This document shows, in pieces, positions 32,597-41,924 of a stretch of 64,000 nucleotides of DNA. The DNA is from Comamonadaceae bacterium (GTDB taxonomy: Bacteria; Pseudomonadota; Gammaproteobacteria; Burkholderiales; Burkholderiaceae_C). A program made the position numbers and the translations under genes. The notes under the pieces were generated by a model. It saw nothing but the letters and a program-made list of their open reading frames with translations. It was not told where the DNA came from and did no database searches. The stretch is taken from contig CANHLD010000001.1 of the NCBI GenBank assembly GCA_947461325.1, forward strand, positions 1-64,000, given 5' to 3'. Each line of letters starts with the position of its first letter. Position 1 is the stretch's first letter.

Positions 32597-33379
32597 ATGT
32601 CAGATCGTTTTTTGAGTGGTAAAAATGCATTGGTTACGGGCTCCACGAGTGGCATTGGTCTCGGGATTGCAAAGTCTCTTGCACAAGCTGGTGCAAATAT
32701 AGCTTTGAATGGCTTTGGCGACCACCAACGAGCGGTGTCTGAAATAGAAAAATGGGGAGTTAAAACACTTTATCACCCTGCTGACATGCGAAAGTCAGGC
32801 GAGATCAGCGATATGGTTTCCATTGTGAAATCTCATTGGCAACACATTGACATATTGGTCAATAACGCAGGTATCCAATACGTCTCCCCTATTGAAAAAT
32901 TCCCAATTGATAAGTGGGACGATATTTTGGCTATCAATCTGTCAAGTTCCTTTCATACCACTCGGTCAGTTTTGCCGGGGATGCGTGAAAAAAATTGGGG
33001 GAGAATTATCAATTTAGCCTCTGTTCATGGTTTGGTTGGCTCTGCGGATAAATCTGCTTATGTTGCCGCTAAGCACGGCTTGATAGGTTTAACAAAAGTC
33101 ACTGCACTAGAGACAGCTACCACGGGCATCACCTGCAATGCAATCTGTCCTGGCTGGGTTCTCACACCACTGGTTCAGCAACAAGTCGATGCGAAAGCAA
33201 ATGCCTTGAATATTTCAACCGATGAAGCCACACGTCTGTTACTAAGTGAAAAAGAACCTTCCATGCAATTCACAACACCTGAAGAGCTAGGTGCACTTGC
33301 CGTCTTTTTATGCTCTAACGCTGGCAACAATATTCGCGGTGCTGCCTGGAACATGGATGGAGGTTGGGCTGCTCAATAA
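32597..33379 (+). CDS. bdhA: 3-hydroxybutyrate dehydrogenase
   Basis: SDR that interconverts D-3-hydroxybutyrate and acetoacetate with NAD, the last intracellular step of PHB breakdown. 260 residues. Motifs: ALVTGSTSGIGLGIA, NNAGIQ, the active-site segment INLASVHGLVGSADKSAYVA with catalytic YVAAK, and the family-specific CPGWVLTPLVQQQV. The start has GGAAG just upstream. Divergent from relA with 69 bp between. Confidence 0.9.
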   Translation: MSDRFLSGKNALVTGSTSGIGLGIAKSLAQAGANIALNGFGDHQRAVSEIEKWGVKTLYHPADMRKSGEISDMVSIVKSHWQHIDILVNNAGIQYVSPIEKFPIDKWDDILAINLSSSFHTTRSVLPGMREKNWGRIINLASVHGLVGSADKSAYVAAKHGLIGLTKVTALETATTGITCNAICPGWVLTPLVQQQVDAKANALNISTDEATRLLLSEKEPSMQFTTPEELGALAVFLCSNAGNNIRGAAWNMDGGWAAQ

Positions 33380-33397
33380 AGAATGATTCACCTGTGA

Positions 33398-33421
33398 CCT
33401 ATCCATCAAATGATGGATAGG
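33398..33421. repeat. Perfect 11-bp inverted repeat between bdhA and the XRE gene
   Basis: CCTATCCATCA, two bases and TGATGGATAGG, centred 31 bp after the bdhA stop and about 92 bp before the XRE start. No U-tract follows on either strand. It could be an operator for the neighbouring regulator or a transcript-end hairpin. A second small dyad, GTACG-10-CGTAC, lies at 33477-33496. Confidence 0.6.
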
Positions 33422-33501
33422 CGATAGATTGATATTCAGTTCATCAAAAAGTAAGTAAAAATCCATTGAGCATTTTGTACGTCTGGTTTATCGTACGGCT
33501 C

Positions 33502-33939
33502 ATGAAAAAGCACAAACCCAACCCATCAGCAGAAGCTTTTGCAGCCCGTTTACGGCTCGCAATGAAACAGGCCGGTCTCAAGGCCTCAGCAACCCATCTC
33601 GCGGATGCATTCAATCTGCGCTATTGGGGAAATGGCATCACTGCACATGCAGCTAGGAATTGGATTACCGGCGTTTCCATTCCTAAGCCAGATAAGTTAA
33701 AAACCTTGAGCGATCTGCTTCAAATCAGCCCACACGATTTGTATTTCGGCCCGGATACGTCCAACCTGCCGTTGAACGAGGCATTACAAACAGAAAATCT
33801 TTGTATGGGAGATGCACAAATGCTGAGGCAGTTTTTAAAGCTCAATACAGAACACAAGAAAATGGTTAGACATTGGGTAAGACTTGCTTACCTGTATCAA
33901 AATGAGATTGCCAATAATAGGAAACCCCCTGACAAATGA
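33502..33939 (+). CDS. XRE-family (phage-repressor-like) DNA-binding protein
   Basis: Small putative transcription regulator of unknown target. 145 residues from the ATG at 33502 (MKKHKPNPSAEAF); an in-frame ATG 36 bases upstream adds a hydrophobic stretch that does not look like part of the domain. The helix-turn-helix covers about 10-85, with LASATHLADAF-like and AARNWITGVSIPKPDKLKTL segments. The last 60 residues have no recognisable domain. It lacks a repressor peptidase domain. It sits alone between bdhA and the convergent ispF, with a strong dyad upstream. Confidence 0.75.
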   Translation: MKKHKPNPSAEAFAARLRLAMKQAGLKASATHLADAFNLRYWGNGITAHAARNWITGVSIPKPDKLKTLSDLLQISPHDLYFGPDTSNLPLNEALQTENLCMGDAQMLRQFLKLNTEHKKMVRHWVRLAYLYQNEIANNRKPPDK

Positions 33940-33945
33940 GTCTAT

Positions 33946-34437
33946 CTAGGTAATTGATTGAATCAAAACCACAGCTTGAGCTTCAATAGATTGATTCTGC
34001 CCAACCGGTCCTAGTTTTTCAGCGGTTTTGGCTTTGATATTGACTTGGCTCGTATCAAGTTCCAAAAGGAATGAAATCTGTTTTCTCATCTCTGGTATGT
34101 GGGCTACTAATTTAGGAGCTTGGGCAATAACCGTTGCGTCTATATTCGAAATTTCCCATCTAGCGTCCTGCAACATGGGTTTTAAATATTGCAGCAACGT
34201 CTTGGAGTCGGCATTTTTCCATTTTGGATCATGATCAGGAAAATGTTGTCCAATATCACCTAAGCCTAAAGCACCGATTAATGCATCAATGATGGCGTGT
34301 AACAAAACATCTGCATCTGAGTGACCCAATAAACCTAGATGATATGGAATACTCACTCCACCAATGATCAATGCTCTCCCGGGAACCAATGCATGCACAT
34401 CCCAACCTTGACCTATGCGAATGACAGATTTATTCAT
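33946..34437 (-). CDS. ispF: 2-C-methyl-D-erythritol 2,4-cyclodiphosphate synthase
   Basis: Cyclises CDP-ME-2-phosphate in the MEP pathway. 163 residues. The zinc-binding [20 protein letters not shown] and [19 protein letters not shown] are clear, as are DIGQHFPD and [10 protein letters not shown]. It follows ispD after 19 bp on the same strand. Confidence 0.97.
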   Translation of the reverse strand: MNKSVIRIGQGWDVHALVPGRALIIGGVSIPYHLGLLGHSDADVLLHAIIDALIGALGLGDIGQHFPDHDPKWKNADSKTLLQYLKPMLQDARWEISNIDATVIAQAPKLVAHIPEMRKQISFLLELDTSQVNIKAKTAEKLGPVGQNQSIEAQAVVLIQSIT

Positions 34438-34456
34438 TTGTAATTGATTGTGAATG

Positions 34457-35164
34457 TTAATGGTTTGATCTGCTCAAAAGAATATTTTGGGCTAGTTTCA
34501 TATCTTCAGCGTAAGTCACCTTGAAATTGAAAGAAGCTGAAGGTACCAGTACAGGGGAAAATCCCATCGCTTCAATAGCACTTGATTCATCAGTGACTTT
34601 GTCACCTACAGATAACAGCGCTTTCATTAGCATTCCAAGCTTGAACATTTGAGGGGTTTGTGCTAGCCACTTGCCCGATCTATCGACAGTGGCCTCAACC
34701 CTTCCGTTTATTTCAGATTTAAGCGTATCAGGCAAGGCAAGTGCAAGCAAGCCTCCGACATCGTCGCCGCCACATGCTTTCACCAAGCGAAGAATTAAGT
34801 CTTGAGTAACCAAGCAACGTGCTGCATCATGAACCAACACCCATTCTTCAGGGCTGACGCCATTCAATTCAAGCGCCTTCAGTCCAGCCATCACACTTTG
34901 AGCCCTGGTTAATCCGCCCGTAGGGCTGATGAATATGTGAGCTTGTGGCCATTTGTTCAATATGTCATGAATCAGAGAATCATCTGGCGATACAACTAAA
35001 ACAGCCATCCCTAAGCCTGGTAACTTTGAAAAAGCTTCAAGGGTGTGAATCACCAACGGTTTGCCAGCTAGCAATGCATATTGCTTGGGTGCTGTCAGGC
35101 CTGCTCGACTGCCGCTGCCTGCACAAGGAATGACTACATGAAATTTGTCTTCAATGGCATTCAT
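34457..35164 (-). CDS. ispD: 2-C-methyl-D-erythritol 4-phosphate cytidylyltransferase
   Basis: Transfers CMP to MEP. 235 residues. The nucleotide-binding loop [20 protein letters not shown] and the segments [13 protein letters not shown] and [13 protein letters not shown] are characteristic. No clear ribosome-binding site is visible. It is divergent from mfd, and a symmetric -10 element sits between them. Confidence 0.96.
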   Translation of the reverse strand: MNAIEDKFHVVIPCAGSGSRAGLTAPKQYALLAGKPLVIHTLEAFSKLPGLGMAVLVVSPDDSLIHDILNKWPQAHIFISPTGGLTRAQSVMAGLKALELNGVSPEEWVLVHDAARCLVTQDLILRLVKACGGDDVGGLLALALPDTLKSEINGRVEATVDRSGKWLAQTPQMFKLGMLMKALLSVGDKVTDESSAIEAMGFSPVLVPSASFNFKVTYAEDMKLAQNILLSRSNH

Positions 35165-35209
35165 TGGAAAAGTTGTTGAATAAGCATAAAGAAAAAATGT
35201 GGCTGATCC

Positions 35210-35219
35210 ATTCTAGAAT
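35210..35219. promoter_or_regulatory. Palindromic -10 element between ispD and mfd
   Basis: The 10-bp palindrome ATTCTAGAAT contains TAGAAT on both strands (plus 35214-35219, minus 35215-35210). Predicted starts are near 35226 for mfd and 35203 for ispD, each giving a leader of about 39 nt. -35 boxes are weak on both sides. Confidence 0.5.
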
Positions 35220-35230
35220 CAGTATTTTTC

Positions 35231-35256
35231 ACCCCCGATTGTCCGCATTCGGGGGT
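35231..35256 (+). promoter_or_regulatory. Hairpin covering the mfd ribosome-binding site
   Basis: ACCCCCGA and TCGGGGGT form a perfect 8-bp stem with a 10-base loop. The G-run in the 3' arm is the only Shine-Dalgarno-like sequence, eight bases before the mfd ATG, so the hairpin should hide it and reduce translation. Confidence 0.5.
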
Positions 35257-35263
35257 ATTTGTC

Positions 35264-38200
35264 ATGTCAGATTTGACTTCGATGCAATTACCTGATCTTA
35301 CTAACACAAAACGATTCAATTTGAGCAAGCCTCCAGGCTCTGCGGATGCTGCATTATTAGCCACATTGATTGACAAAGAAGTAAACGTTGGTCGACGTGT
35401 GGCCATCTTCACGGCCGATGCATTTGACGCGCAACGTTTGATTGATGAGCTACCGTTTTTCTCCCCAGACATACGGTGTGTGCTTTTCCCAGATTGGGAA
35501 ACGCTGCCCTATGACAATTTTTCGCCACATCAAGATCTAATCAGCGAGCGTCTGGCAACTCTTTGGCGTATCTCGCAGGGTGAAGCAGATGTGATTTTGG
35601 TTCCAGCCACCACGGCGCTATACAAATTAGCCCCGCCAGCGTTTTTAGCGGCGTATACATTCCATTTCAAAGTCAAACAAAAACTCGATGAAGCGAAGTT
35701 GAAATCCCAATTGACGTTGGCGGGATACAGCCACGTCAACCAAGTCATCAGTCCCGGGGAATACACCGTCAGAGGTGGTCTCATTGACTTGTTTCCAATG
35801 GGGTCACTTGTTCCCTACCGGGTTGATTTGTTTGACGATGAAATCGACTCTATTCGAACATTTGATCCTGATACGCAAAGAAGTCTTTATCCTGTCCCAG
35901 AAGTTCGTTTGTTACCCGGTCGGGAATTTCCTATGGACGATGCGGCACGCGTGTTGTTCAGAAGTCGCTGGCGCGAAATGCTGGAAGGTGATCCCACTCG
36001 GAGCAGACTCTATAAGGACATTGGTAACGGTGTAGCAACTGCAGGTATTGAATACTATCTGCCTTTATTTTTTGAGCAAACTGCTACCGTTTTTGACTAT
36101 CTGGGTAAACACGCACTCGTCGTTTTACACGGAGAACTTGAACCGGTATTGACTCGTTTCGGACAAGATGCTCACGAGCGCTTTCGTTTGTCTCAAGGGG
36201 ATACGGAGCGCCCAGTGTTGCCACCGGCTGAATTGTTTTTGAACGCCGAGCAGTTTTTCACCGCAGCCAATGAACACGCTGTGTTGATCATGCGCACGGC
36301 AGCAAACTCACCACCTCAGACTTGGGTAGACAGCTTGCCGACTATGACAGTGGAGCGCGGCGCTGATCAACCTCTGCTCAAGTTGACCCAACGCCAGCAA
36401 AGCAGCAGACAACGCTTGTTGATACTGGCGGAATCGCAAGGCAGACGCACCAGTCTGCTGGATTTTTTGACTGCATCAGGCATACAGCCCAAGGTATTTG
36501 ACAGCTTGCAGGCGTTCACAGACAGCGATGAAAAATTCGGCATGACTGTCAGCCAACTGCATACTGGTTTTGCGTGGTTAGAAATCGGTATTGATCTGGT
36601 CACCGAAACCGAACTATTCTCTGCAGGCCCCACGCTCAGACGCAGGCGCAAGCAGGAAGAAGTCAGTGATGTCGAATCGCTGATTCGCGATTTATCTGAA
36701 CTTCAAGTCGGTGACCCGGTGGTTCACAGCGCGCATGGCATAGGAAGATACAAAGGCCTGATCAATATGGACATGGGCCAAGGGCTTGACGATAAAGGCC
36801 AGCCACTGTTGCAGGAGTTTTTGCATTTGGAATACGCAGATGAGGCCACGCTTTATGTGCCCGTCAGCCAATTGCATTTGATCAGCCGCTATAGCGGCAT
36901 GAATCCTGAATCGGCTCCTTTGCACCGCTTGGGCTCAGGTCAGTGGGACAAAGCGAAGCGCCGCGCTGCAGAGCAGGTACGCGATGCGGCTGCTGAATTG
37001 CTCAATATTTATGCCAGACGCGCAGCCAGACAAGGGCACGCCTTCCGCTACAGCGCCAACGATTACGAAACATTCGCCACCGATTTCGGTTTTGAAGAAA
37101 CCGCCGATCAACGAGCCGCCATACATGCTGTGGTGCAAGACATGATCAGCCCGCGCCCCATGGACCGCCTTGTCTGCGGCGATGTCGGTTTCGGTAAAAC
37201 CGAAGTCGCCTTGCGTGCAGCTTTTGTGGCGGTCATGGGCGGTAAGCAAGTGGCCATACTCGCGCCGACCACATTACTGGCTGAGCAACATTTCCAGACC
37301 TTAACCGATCGCTTTTCTAAATGGCCAGTGAAGATTGCCGAGCTCAGCCGCTTTCGCTCGGCCAAAGAAATCAAACAAAGCATAGAAGGGCTGGCGCTGG
37401 GCAATATCGATATCGTGGTCGGCACACACAAACTGCTGAGCGAATCTGTGAAATACAAAGACCTGGGTTTGCTGGTGATTGACGAAGAACACCGCTTCGG
37501 GGTCAAGCACAAAGAAACCTTGAAAGCCTTGCGCGCCGAAGTCGATGTGTTGACGCTCACCGCAACGCCAATTCCACGAACGCTTGGTATGGCGCTCGAA
37601 GGCATGCGCGACTTAAGTGTGATCGCAACCGCGCCGCAGCGGCGTTTGTCCATCAAAACTTTTGTACGCACGGAAGACAATGGCGTCATTCGCGAAGCGG
37701 TGTTGCGCGAACTCAAACGCGGCGGTCAATGCTATTTTTTGCACAACGAAGTCGAGACCATACAAAACCGAATGGATCGATTGCAAGAGTTGATTCCGGA
37801 AGCTCGCATAGCTATTGCACATGGCCAGATGCCCGAGCGTGAACTGGAAAAAGTCATGCGCGATTTTGTCGCCCAACGCTTCAATATTTTGCTGTGCTCA
37901 ACCATCATTGAAACTGGTATTGACGTGCCTACAGCCAACACCATTTTGATGAGCCGCGCCGATAAATTTGGACTTGCCCAGTTGCACCAACTGCGCGGGC
38001 GGGTCGGCCGCAGTCACCATCAGGCGTATGCCTATTTGTTGGTACCGGATATCCAAGGTTTGACCAAACAAGCCAGTCAGCGATTGGATGCCATCCAACA
38101 AATGGAAGAGCTCGGCTCAGGCTTTTACCTCTCCATGCACGACTTGGAAATACGCGGCGCCGGTGAAGTGCTAGGCGACAACCAAAGCGGCAATATGCAA

Positions 38201-38761
38201 GAAGTAGGGTTTCAGCTTTACAACGAAATGCTGGCCGAAGCAGTGCGCGCATTGAAAAACGGCGAAGAGCCTGATTTGCTCAGCCCCTTGCAGGTCACCA
38301 CCGAGATCAATTTGCACGCTCCGGCTTTGTTGCCGGATGATTACTGCGGCGATGTGCATTTGCGCTTGTCGTTTTACAAAAAACTGGCGACTGCCAAAAC
38401 CCAAGATCAGGTCGACGCTTTGATGGAAGAACTGATAGACCGTTTTGGCAAACTGCCCAGCCAAACCCAAACTTTGATTGACTCGCACCGTTTGCGTGTG
38501 CTGGCCAAGCCTTATGGCGTTGCCAAAGTGGATGCAGCTCCCGGTGTCATTCTGATCAACTTCAAACCCAATGCGCCGGTGGACGGTATGCGCATCATCC
38601 AATTGGTGCAGAAAAACAAACATATCAAGCTAGCGGGTAATGACAAGTTGCGGATTGAAAAAGACTTGGCGGATGTGAAAGATCGGGCGCAAATGGTCAG
38701 AGACATTCTGCGTTCGCTGGGTGATCCGCTTACACCTACTCCCAAGAAAGCCGTTGCATGA
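35264..38761 (+). CDS. mfd: Transcription-repair coupling factor Mfd
   Basis: SF2 translocase that removes stalled RNA polymerase and recruits UvrA. 1165 residues. A UvrB-like N-terminal region has FPDWETLPYDNFSPHQDLIS and ISPGEYTVRGGLIDLFP. The RNA-polymerase-interaction domain (near 490-560) has GDPVVHSAHGIGRYKG. The motor carries Walker A CGDVGFGKTE, Walker B VIDEEHRFG, TATPIPRTL and the C-terminal helicase motif QLRGRVGRSHHQAYAYL. A TRCF domain ends the protein. The 3' two-thirds look richer in GC than the first third. It overlaps serB by 4 bp. Confidence 0.98.
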   Translation: MSDLTSMQLPDLTNTKRFNLSKPPGSADAALLATLIDKEVNVGRRVAIFTADAFDAQRLIDELPFFSPDIRCVLFPDWETLPYDNFSPHQDLISERLATLWRISQGEADVILVPATTALYKLAPPAFLAAYTFHFKVKQKLDEAKLKSQLTLAGYSHVNQVISPGEYTVRGGLIDLFPMGSLVPYRVDLFDDEIDSIRTFDPDTQRSLYPVPEVRLLPGREFPMDDAARVLFRSRWREMLEGDPTRSRLYKDIGNGVATAGIEYYLPLFFEQTATVFDYLGKHALVVLHGELEPVLTRFGQDAHERFRLSQGDTERPVLPPAELFLNAEQFFTAANEHAVLIMRTAANSPPQTWVDSLPTMTVERGADQPLLKLTQRQQSSRQRLLILAESQGRRTSLLDFLTASGIQPKVFDSLQAFTDSDEKFGMTVSQLHTGFAWLEIGIDLVTETELFSAGPTLRRRRKQEEVSDVESLIRDLSELQVGDPVVHSAHGIGRYKGLINMDMGQGLDDKGQPLLQEFLHLEYADEATLYVPVSQLHLISRYSGMNPESAPLHRLGSGQWDKAKRRAAEQVRDAAAELLNIYARRAARQGHAFRYSANDYETFATDFGFEETADQRAAIHAVVQDMISPRPMDRLVCGDVGFGKTEVALRAAFVAVMGGKQVAILAPTTLLAEQHFQTLTDRFSKWPVKIAELSRFRSAKEIKQSIEGLALGNIDIVVGTHKLLSESVKYKDLGLLVIDEEHRFGVKHKETLKALRAEVDVLTLTATPIPRTLGMALEGMRDLSVIATAPQRRLSIKTFVRTEDNGVIREAVLRELKRGGQCYFLHNEVETIQNRMDRLQELIPEARIAIAHGQMPERELEKVMRDFVAQRFNILLCSTIIETGIDVPTANTILMSRADKFGLAQLHQLRGRVGRSHHQAYAYLLVPDIQGLTKQASQRLDAIQQMEELGSGFYLSMHDLEIRGAGEVLGDNQSGNMQEVGFQLYNEMLAEAVRALKNGEEPDLLSPLQVTTEINLHAPALLPDDYCGDVHLRLSFYKKLATAKTQDQVDALMEELIDRFGKLPSQTQTLIDSHRLRVLAKPYGVAKVDAAPGVILINFKPNAPVDGMRIIQLVQKNKHIKLAGNDKLRIEKDLADVKDRAQMVRDILRSLGDPLTPTPKKAVA

Positions 38762-39474
38762 ACAACATGAAAGAACATAGCCCCGGGCTCTGGACGCAAA
38801 ACCTGCCTGCTCATCTACAACTATCAGACTACAAACTGATTGCGTTTGACATGGACTCGACACTCATCAACATCGAGTGCATAGATGAAATGGCTGGCGT
38901 GGTTGGTCGCCAGAAAGAGGTGTCCGCCATCACAGAGGCAGCCATGCGCGGTGAAATCACCGATTACAAAGACAGTTTGCGCCGCCGTGTGGCATTACTC
39001 CAAGGAGCACCGGCTATTGTGATGCAACAAGTGTTTGAGCAAAAACTGCAACTCAATCCGGGCGTCAAACCACTGATTGCGGCGTGTCAACAAACAGGGC
39101 TACACACTTTGATTGTCAGCGGCGGGTTTGACTATTTCACTGACAAGCTGCAAACCATGCTGGGCATAGATGACACGCGCAGCAATAAGTTGGAAATCGT
39201 TGACGGTGTATTGACTGGTCGTTTGCTAGACCAGTGCTGGGGCGATATTTGCGACGGTGAAGAAAAAAAACGCATGCTTCAATCTACCAGTGCCAAACTG
39301 GGTATCAACGCCAGCCAGTGCATTGCGGTGGGCGATGGCTCTAACGATTTACCGATGATGCAATGGTGCGGATTATCAGTCGCGTACCAGTCCAAGCCTA
39401 AGGTCAGGCAACAGGCTCAGATAGCGATTGACCAGGGTGGTCTCGACAGAATGCTGGAAATCATCCGGGCTTGA
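38758..39474 (+). CDS. serB: Phosphoserine phosphatase
   Basis: Last step of serine synthesis. 238 residues of the HAD superfamily: DXDX motif in AFDMDSTLINIECIDE, motif II SGGFDYF, and GDGSNDLPMM near the C-terminus. There is no N-terminal ACT domain, as in other Burkholderiales. The start overlaps the mfd stop (ATGA), so translation is coupled to mfd. One base separates its stop from the convergent uvrC stop. Confidence 0.95.
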   Translation: MNNMKEHSPGLWTQNLPAHLQLSDYKLIAFDMDSTLINIECIDEMAGVVGRQKEVSAITEAAMRGEITDYKDSLRRRVALLQGAPAIVMQQVFEQKLQLNPGVKPLIAACQQTGLHTLIVSGGFDYFTDKLQTMLGIDDTRSNKLEIVDGVLTGRLLDQCWGDICDGEEKKRMLQSTSAKLGINASQCIAVGDGSNDLPMMQWCGLSVAYQSKPKVRQQAQIAIDQGGLDRMLEIIRA

Positions 39475-39475
39475 A

Positions 39476-41386
39476 TCAATGCAGCGCTGCATAAATTGCT
39501 TGCGCCAACTCCAGCGAAATACCTTCCACCGTGCACAAATCTTGTACGCTGGCATCACCAACGCCGCGCACACCGCCAAAACGTTGAAGTAATTTGGCAC
39601 GCTTGCGAGGACCTACACCGGGAATTTCTTCTAGGCTGCTGGAACCGGTTCTGACCTTGGCGCGTTTCGCACGCATGCCCGTGATGGCAAAGCGGTGCGC
39701 TTCGTCTCTGATTTGTGCAACCAACATTAACGCGGCTGAGTCTTGATTGAGAGTGAGTTTGGGTCGTCCATCGGCAAACACCAGTTCTTCCAGACCGACT
39801 TTGCGTCCCTCGCCTTTTTCCACACCGACCAATCTGGCAATGTCCAAATCCAAAGACTCAAAGACTGACTTGGCCATGCTGATCTGGCCTTTACCGCCGT
39901 CTATCAACACCAAATCGGGAAACTTGGCCTCACCGGCTCGAACAGCTTCAGCGAGTTTGCTGTAACGACGTGTCAACACCTGTCGCATGGCGGCATAGTC
40001 ATCACCTGCGGTGATGTCTTCGATGTTGTAACGGCGGTATTGCGCCGCTTGCATTTGATGGTGGTGAAACACCACGCAAGACGCCTGCGTAGCCTCACCT
40101 GAAGTGTGCGAGATATCAAAGCACTCGATCAAGAAACCATCTAAATCTTCAGGCGCTAGATCCAGCGCATCCACCAAAGCGCGAGTGCGTGATTGTTGTG
40201 AACCCTCTTCGGCCAGCAAGCGAGTGAGTTTGATGGCTGCGTTTTGCTGCGCCATCTCCAACCAAGCTTTGCGTTGTTCGCGGGGTTGGTGAATGACATG
40301 CAATTTGATACCGATTTGCTCGCTAAGTGCTCGCACCAAACTTTTATCCACCGCATGGCTGGTGATCAAAGTGGGCGGCGCAGCAATATCCAGATAATGT
40401 TGACTGATGAATGCCTCAAGCACCTCAACGGGTTCTGCGTTATCCACGTGTGTCGGAAAATAAGGGCTGTCGCCCAGATGCCTGCCGCCTCTGACCATGG
40501 CCAGATTCACACAGGCTTTGCCGCCTTGCACCAGCACAGCCAGAATGTCTACGTCGCGATCATCAACTGAATCTACCGATTGCTGGTGCAACACTTTAGA
40601 CAAAGCATTGATTTGGTTTCGCACATCGGCAGCAGCCTCAAACTCCAACACATCAGCGTGCGCCATCATGCGAGTTTCCAGCGACTTCATCACTTCGCGG
40701 GTACGACCGTCTAGCAACTCGCGCGCGCTTTGCACATCCTGTTGGTAGGCTTGCTCACTGACCAGACCGACACAAGGTGCAGAACACCGTTTGATCTGGT
40801 GCAACAAACAAGGACGGGTACGGTTTCTGAACACCGTGTCTTCGCAAGTGCGCAAGCGGAAGACTTTTTGCAAAAGCTGTATGGCTTCGCGCACCGCCCA
40901 TACGCTGGGATACGGGCCAAAGTAATCGTGTTGTTTGTCGACAGCACCGCGGTAATACACCACACGTGAAATGGCTTTAGGAGAAGGATGCCCTAAAGCA
41001 TCAGGTTCTGCGGACTTGGCCTGGGTGATTTTTAAATACGGGTAGCTTTTATCGTCGCGAAACAAAATGTTGTAACGCGGCTTGAGACTTTTGATTAAAT
41101 TATTTTCCAGCAGCAAGGCCTCGGCCTCGGACCTGACCACTGTGGTTTCCATGCAGACGATTTTGGACACCATGTGACCTATCCGTGTGCCATCATGGTT
41201 TTTTTGAAAATAACTGCTGACGCGTTTTTTCAAATGGTTGGCTTTGCCAACGTAAAGAACTTGACCCTCAATGTCATAGTATCTGTATACGCCGGGTAAC
41301 GAGGGCAATGCCGCGACTTGCGACAATAATTCCTGAGAAAAACGCGGTTTACTGTCGTCCGAAGAGTCGGTTTGACCTGCACTCAC
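39476..41386 (-). CDS. uvrC: Excinuclease ABC subunit C
   Basis: Makes both incisions in nucleotide excision repair. 636 residues. The GIY-YIG domain opens with [20 protein letters not shown] (about 32-51). A Cys-rich stretch [15 protein letters not shown], a UVR motif near 205-240, the RNase-H-like second nuclease ([29 protein letters not shown]) and a C-terminal HhH region ([20 protein letters not shown]) follow. The start is GTG, with GGTGA nearby. It lies 7 bp after the glyoxalase-like gene. Both Mfd and UvrC, acting in the same repair route, are convergent here with serB between. Confidence 0.97.
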   Translation of the reverse strand: MSAGQTDSSDDSKPRFSQELLSQVAALPSLPGVYRYYDIEGQVLYVGKANHLKKRVSSYFQKNHDGTRIGHMVSKIVCMETTVVRSEAEALLLENNLIKSLKPRYNILFRDDKSYPYLKITQAKSAEPDALGHPSPKAISRVVYYRGAVDKQHDYFGPYPSVWAVREAIQLLQKVFRLRTCEDTVFRNRTRPCLLHQIKRCSAPCVGLVSEQAYQQDVQSARELLDGRTREVMKSLETRMMAHADVLEFEAAADVRNQINALSKVLHQQSVDSVDDRDVDILAVLVQGGKACVNLAMVRGGRHLGDSPYFPTHVDNAEPVEVLEAFISQHYLDIAAPPTLITSHAVDKSLVRALSEQIGIKLHVIHQPREQRKAWLEMAQQNAAIKLTRLLAEEGSQQSRTRALVDALDLAPEDLDGFLIECFDISHTSGEATQASCVVFHHHQMQAAQYRRYNIEDITAGDDYAAMRQVLTRRYSKLAEAVRAGEAKFPDLVLIDGGKGQISMAKSVFESLDLDIARLVGVEKGEGRKVGLEELVFADGRPKLTLNQDSAALMLVAQIRDEAHRFAITGMRAKRAKVRTGSSSLEEIPGVGPRKRAKLLQRFGGVRGVGDASVQDLCTVEGISLELAQAIYAALH

Positions 41387-41393
41387 AATGACA

Positions 41394-41813
41394 TCACCAT
41401 TGCCCGGTGTTAGGCATGCTGGCCCAGGGCTCTAAAGGCGGCAGAGGTTGACCGGCCTGTAACAGTTCTACTGAGATGTTGTCGGGTGATCTGACAAATG
41501 CCATATAGCCGTCGCGCGGCGGTCTGAGTATGGTCACACCGTGCTGTTGTAAGCGCTCGCAAGTAGCGTAAATATTGTTAACCGCGTAGGCCAAGTGACC
41601 GAAATTGCGTCCGCCTCGCAGTTCTTCTGGATCCCAGTTGTAAGTCAATTCCACTTGCGCAGTGCTGTCGCCGGGCGCGGCCAGAAATACCAGCGTGAAT
41701 CTGCCGGCGGGCACTTCTTTGGAACGTAAAACTTCCAACCCAAGGGCGTCACGGTAAAACTTCAAAGAGGCTTCGAGGTCAGTAACCCTCACCATGGTGT
41801 GTAGATAGCGCAT
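41394..41813 (-). CDS. gloA: Lactoylglutathione lyase-like (glyoxalase I) protein
   Basis: Vicinal-oxygen-chelate enzyme; its closest pattern is glyoxalase I, which turns the methylglyoxal-glutathione adduct into lactoylglutathione. 139 residues from the ATG at 41813 ([20 protein letters not shown]); an ATG 15 bases upstream is possible. Metal-binding residues match the family: His in LHTMVRV, Glu in QVELTYNW, His in FGHLAYAV and Glu in ISVELLQ. It ends 7 bp before uvrC and lies 111 bp after the aminotransferase. Confidence 0.88.
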   Translation of the reverse strand: MRYLHTMVRVTDLEASLKFYRDALGLEVLRSKEVPAGRFTLVFLAAPGDSTAQVELTYNWDPEELRGGRNFGHLAYAVNNIYATCERLQQHGVTILRPPRDGYMAFVRSPDNISVELLQAGQPLPPLEPWASMPNTGQW

Positions 41814-41924
41814 AAAAAAACCATTCACAAAGTTGGTGAAACTTTAACCTATTCGATTGCAGCAGATCTTCCGACTGGGGGAAACCACCAAATAGCAAGT
41901 GCTTTGCAAATCAAAAAAACGAAA

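Noticed and set aside
37108..37716. 202-residue minus-strand open frame opposite mfd (and others at 38171-38623, 37929-38252)
   Set aside because: Shadows of the strongly conserved mfd frame; no homology pattern or initiation signal.
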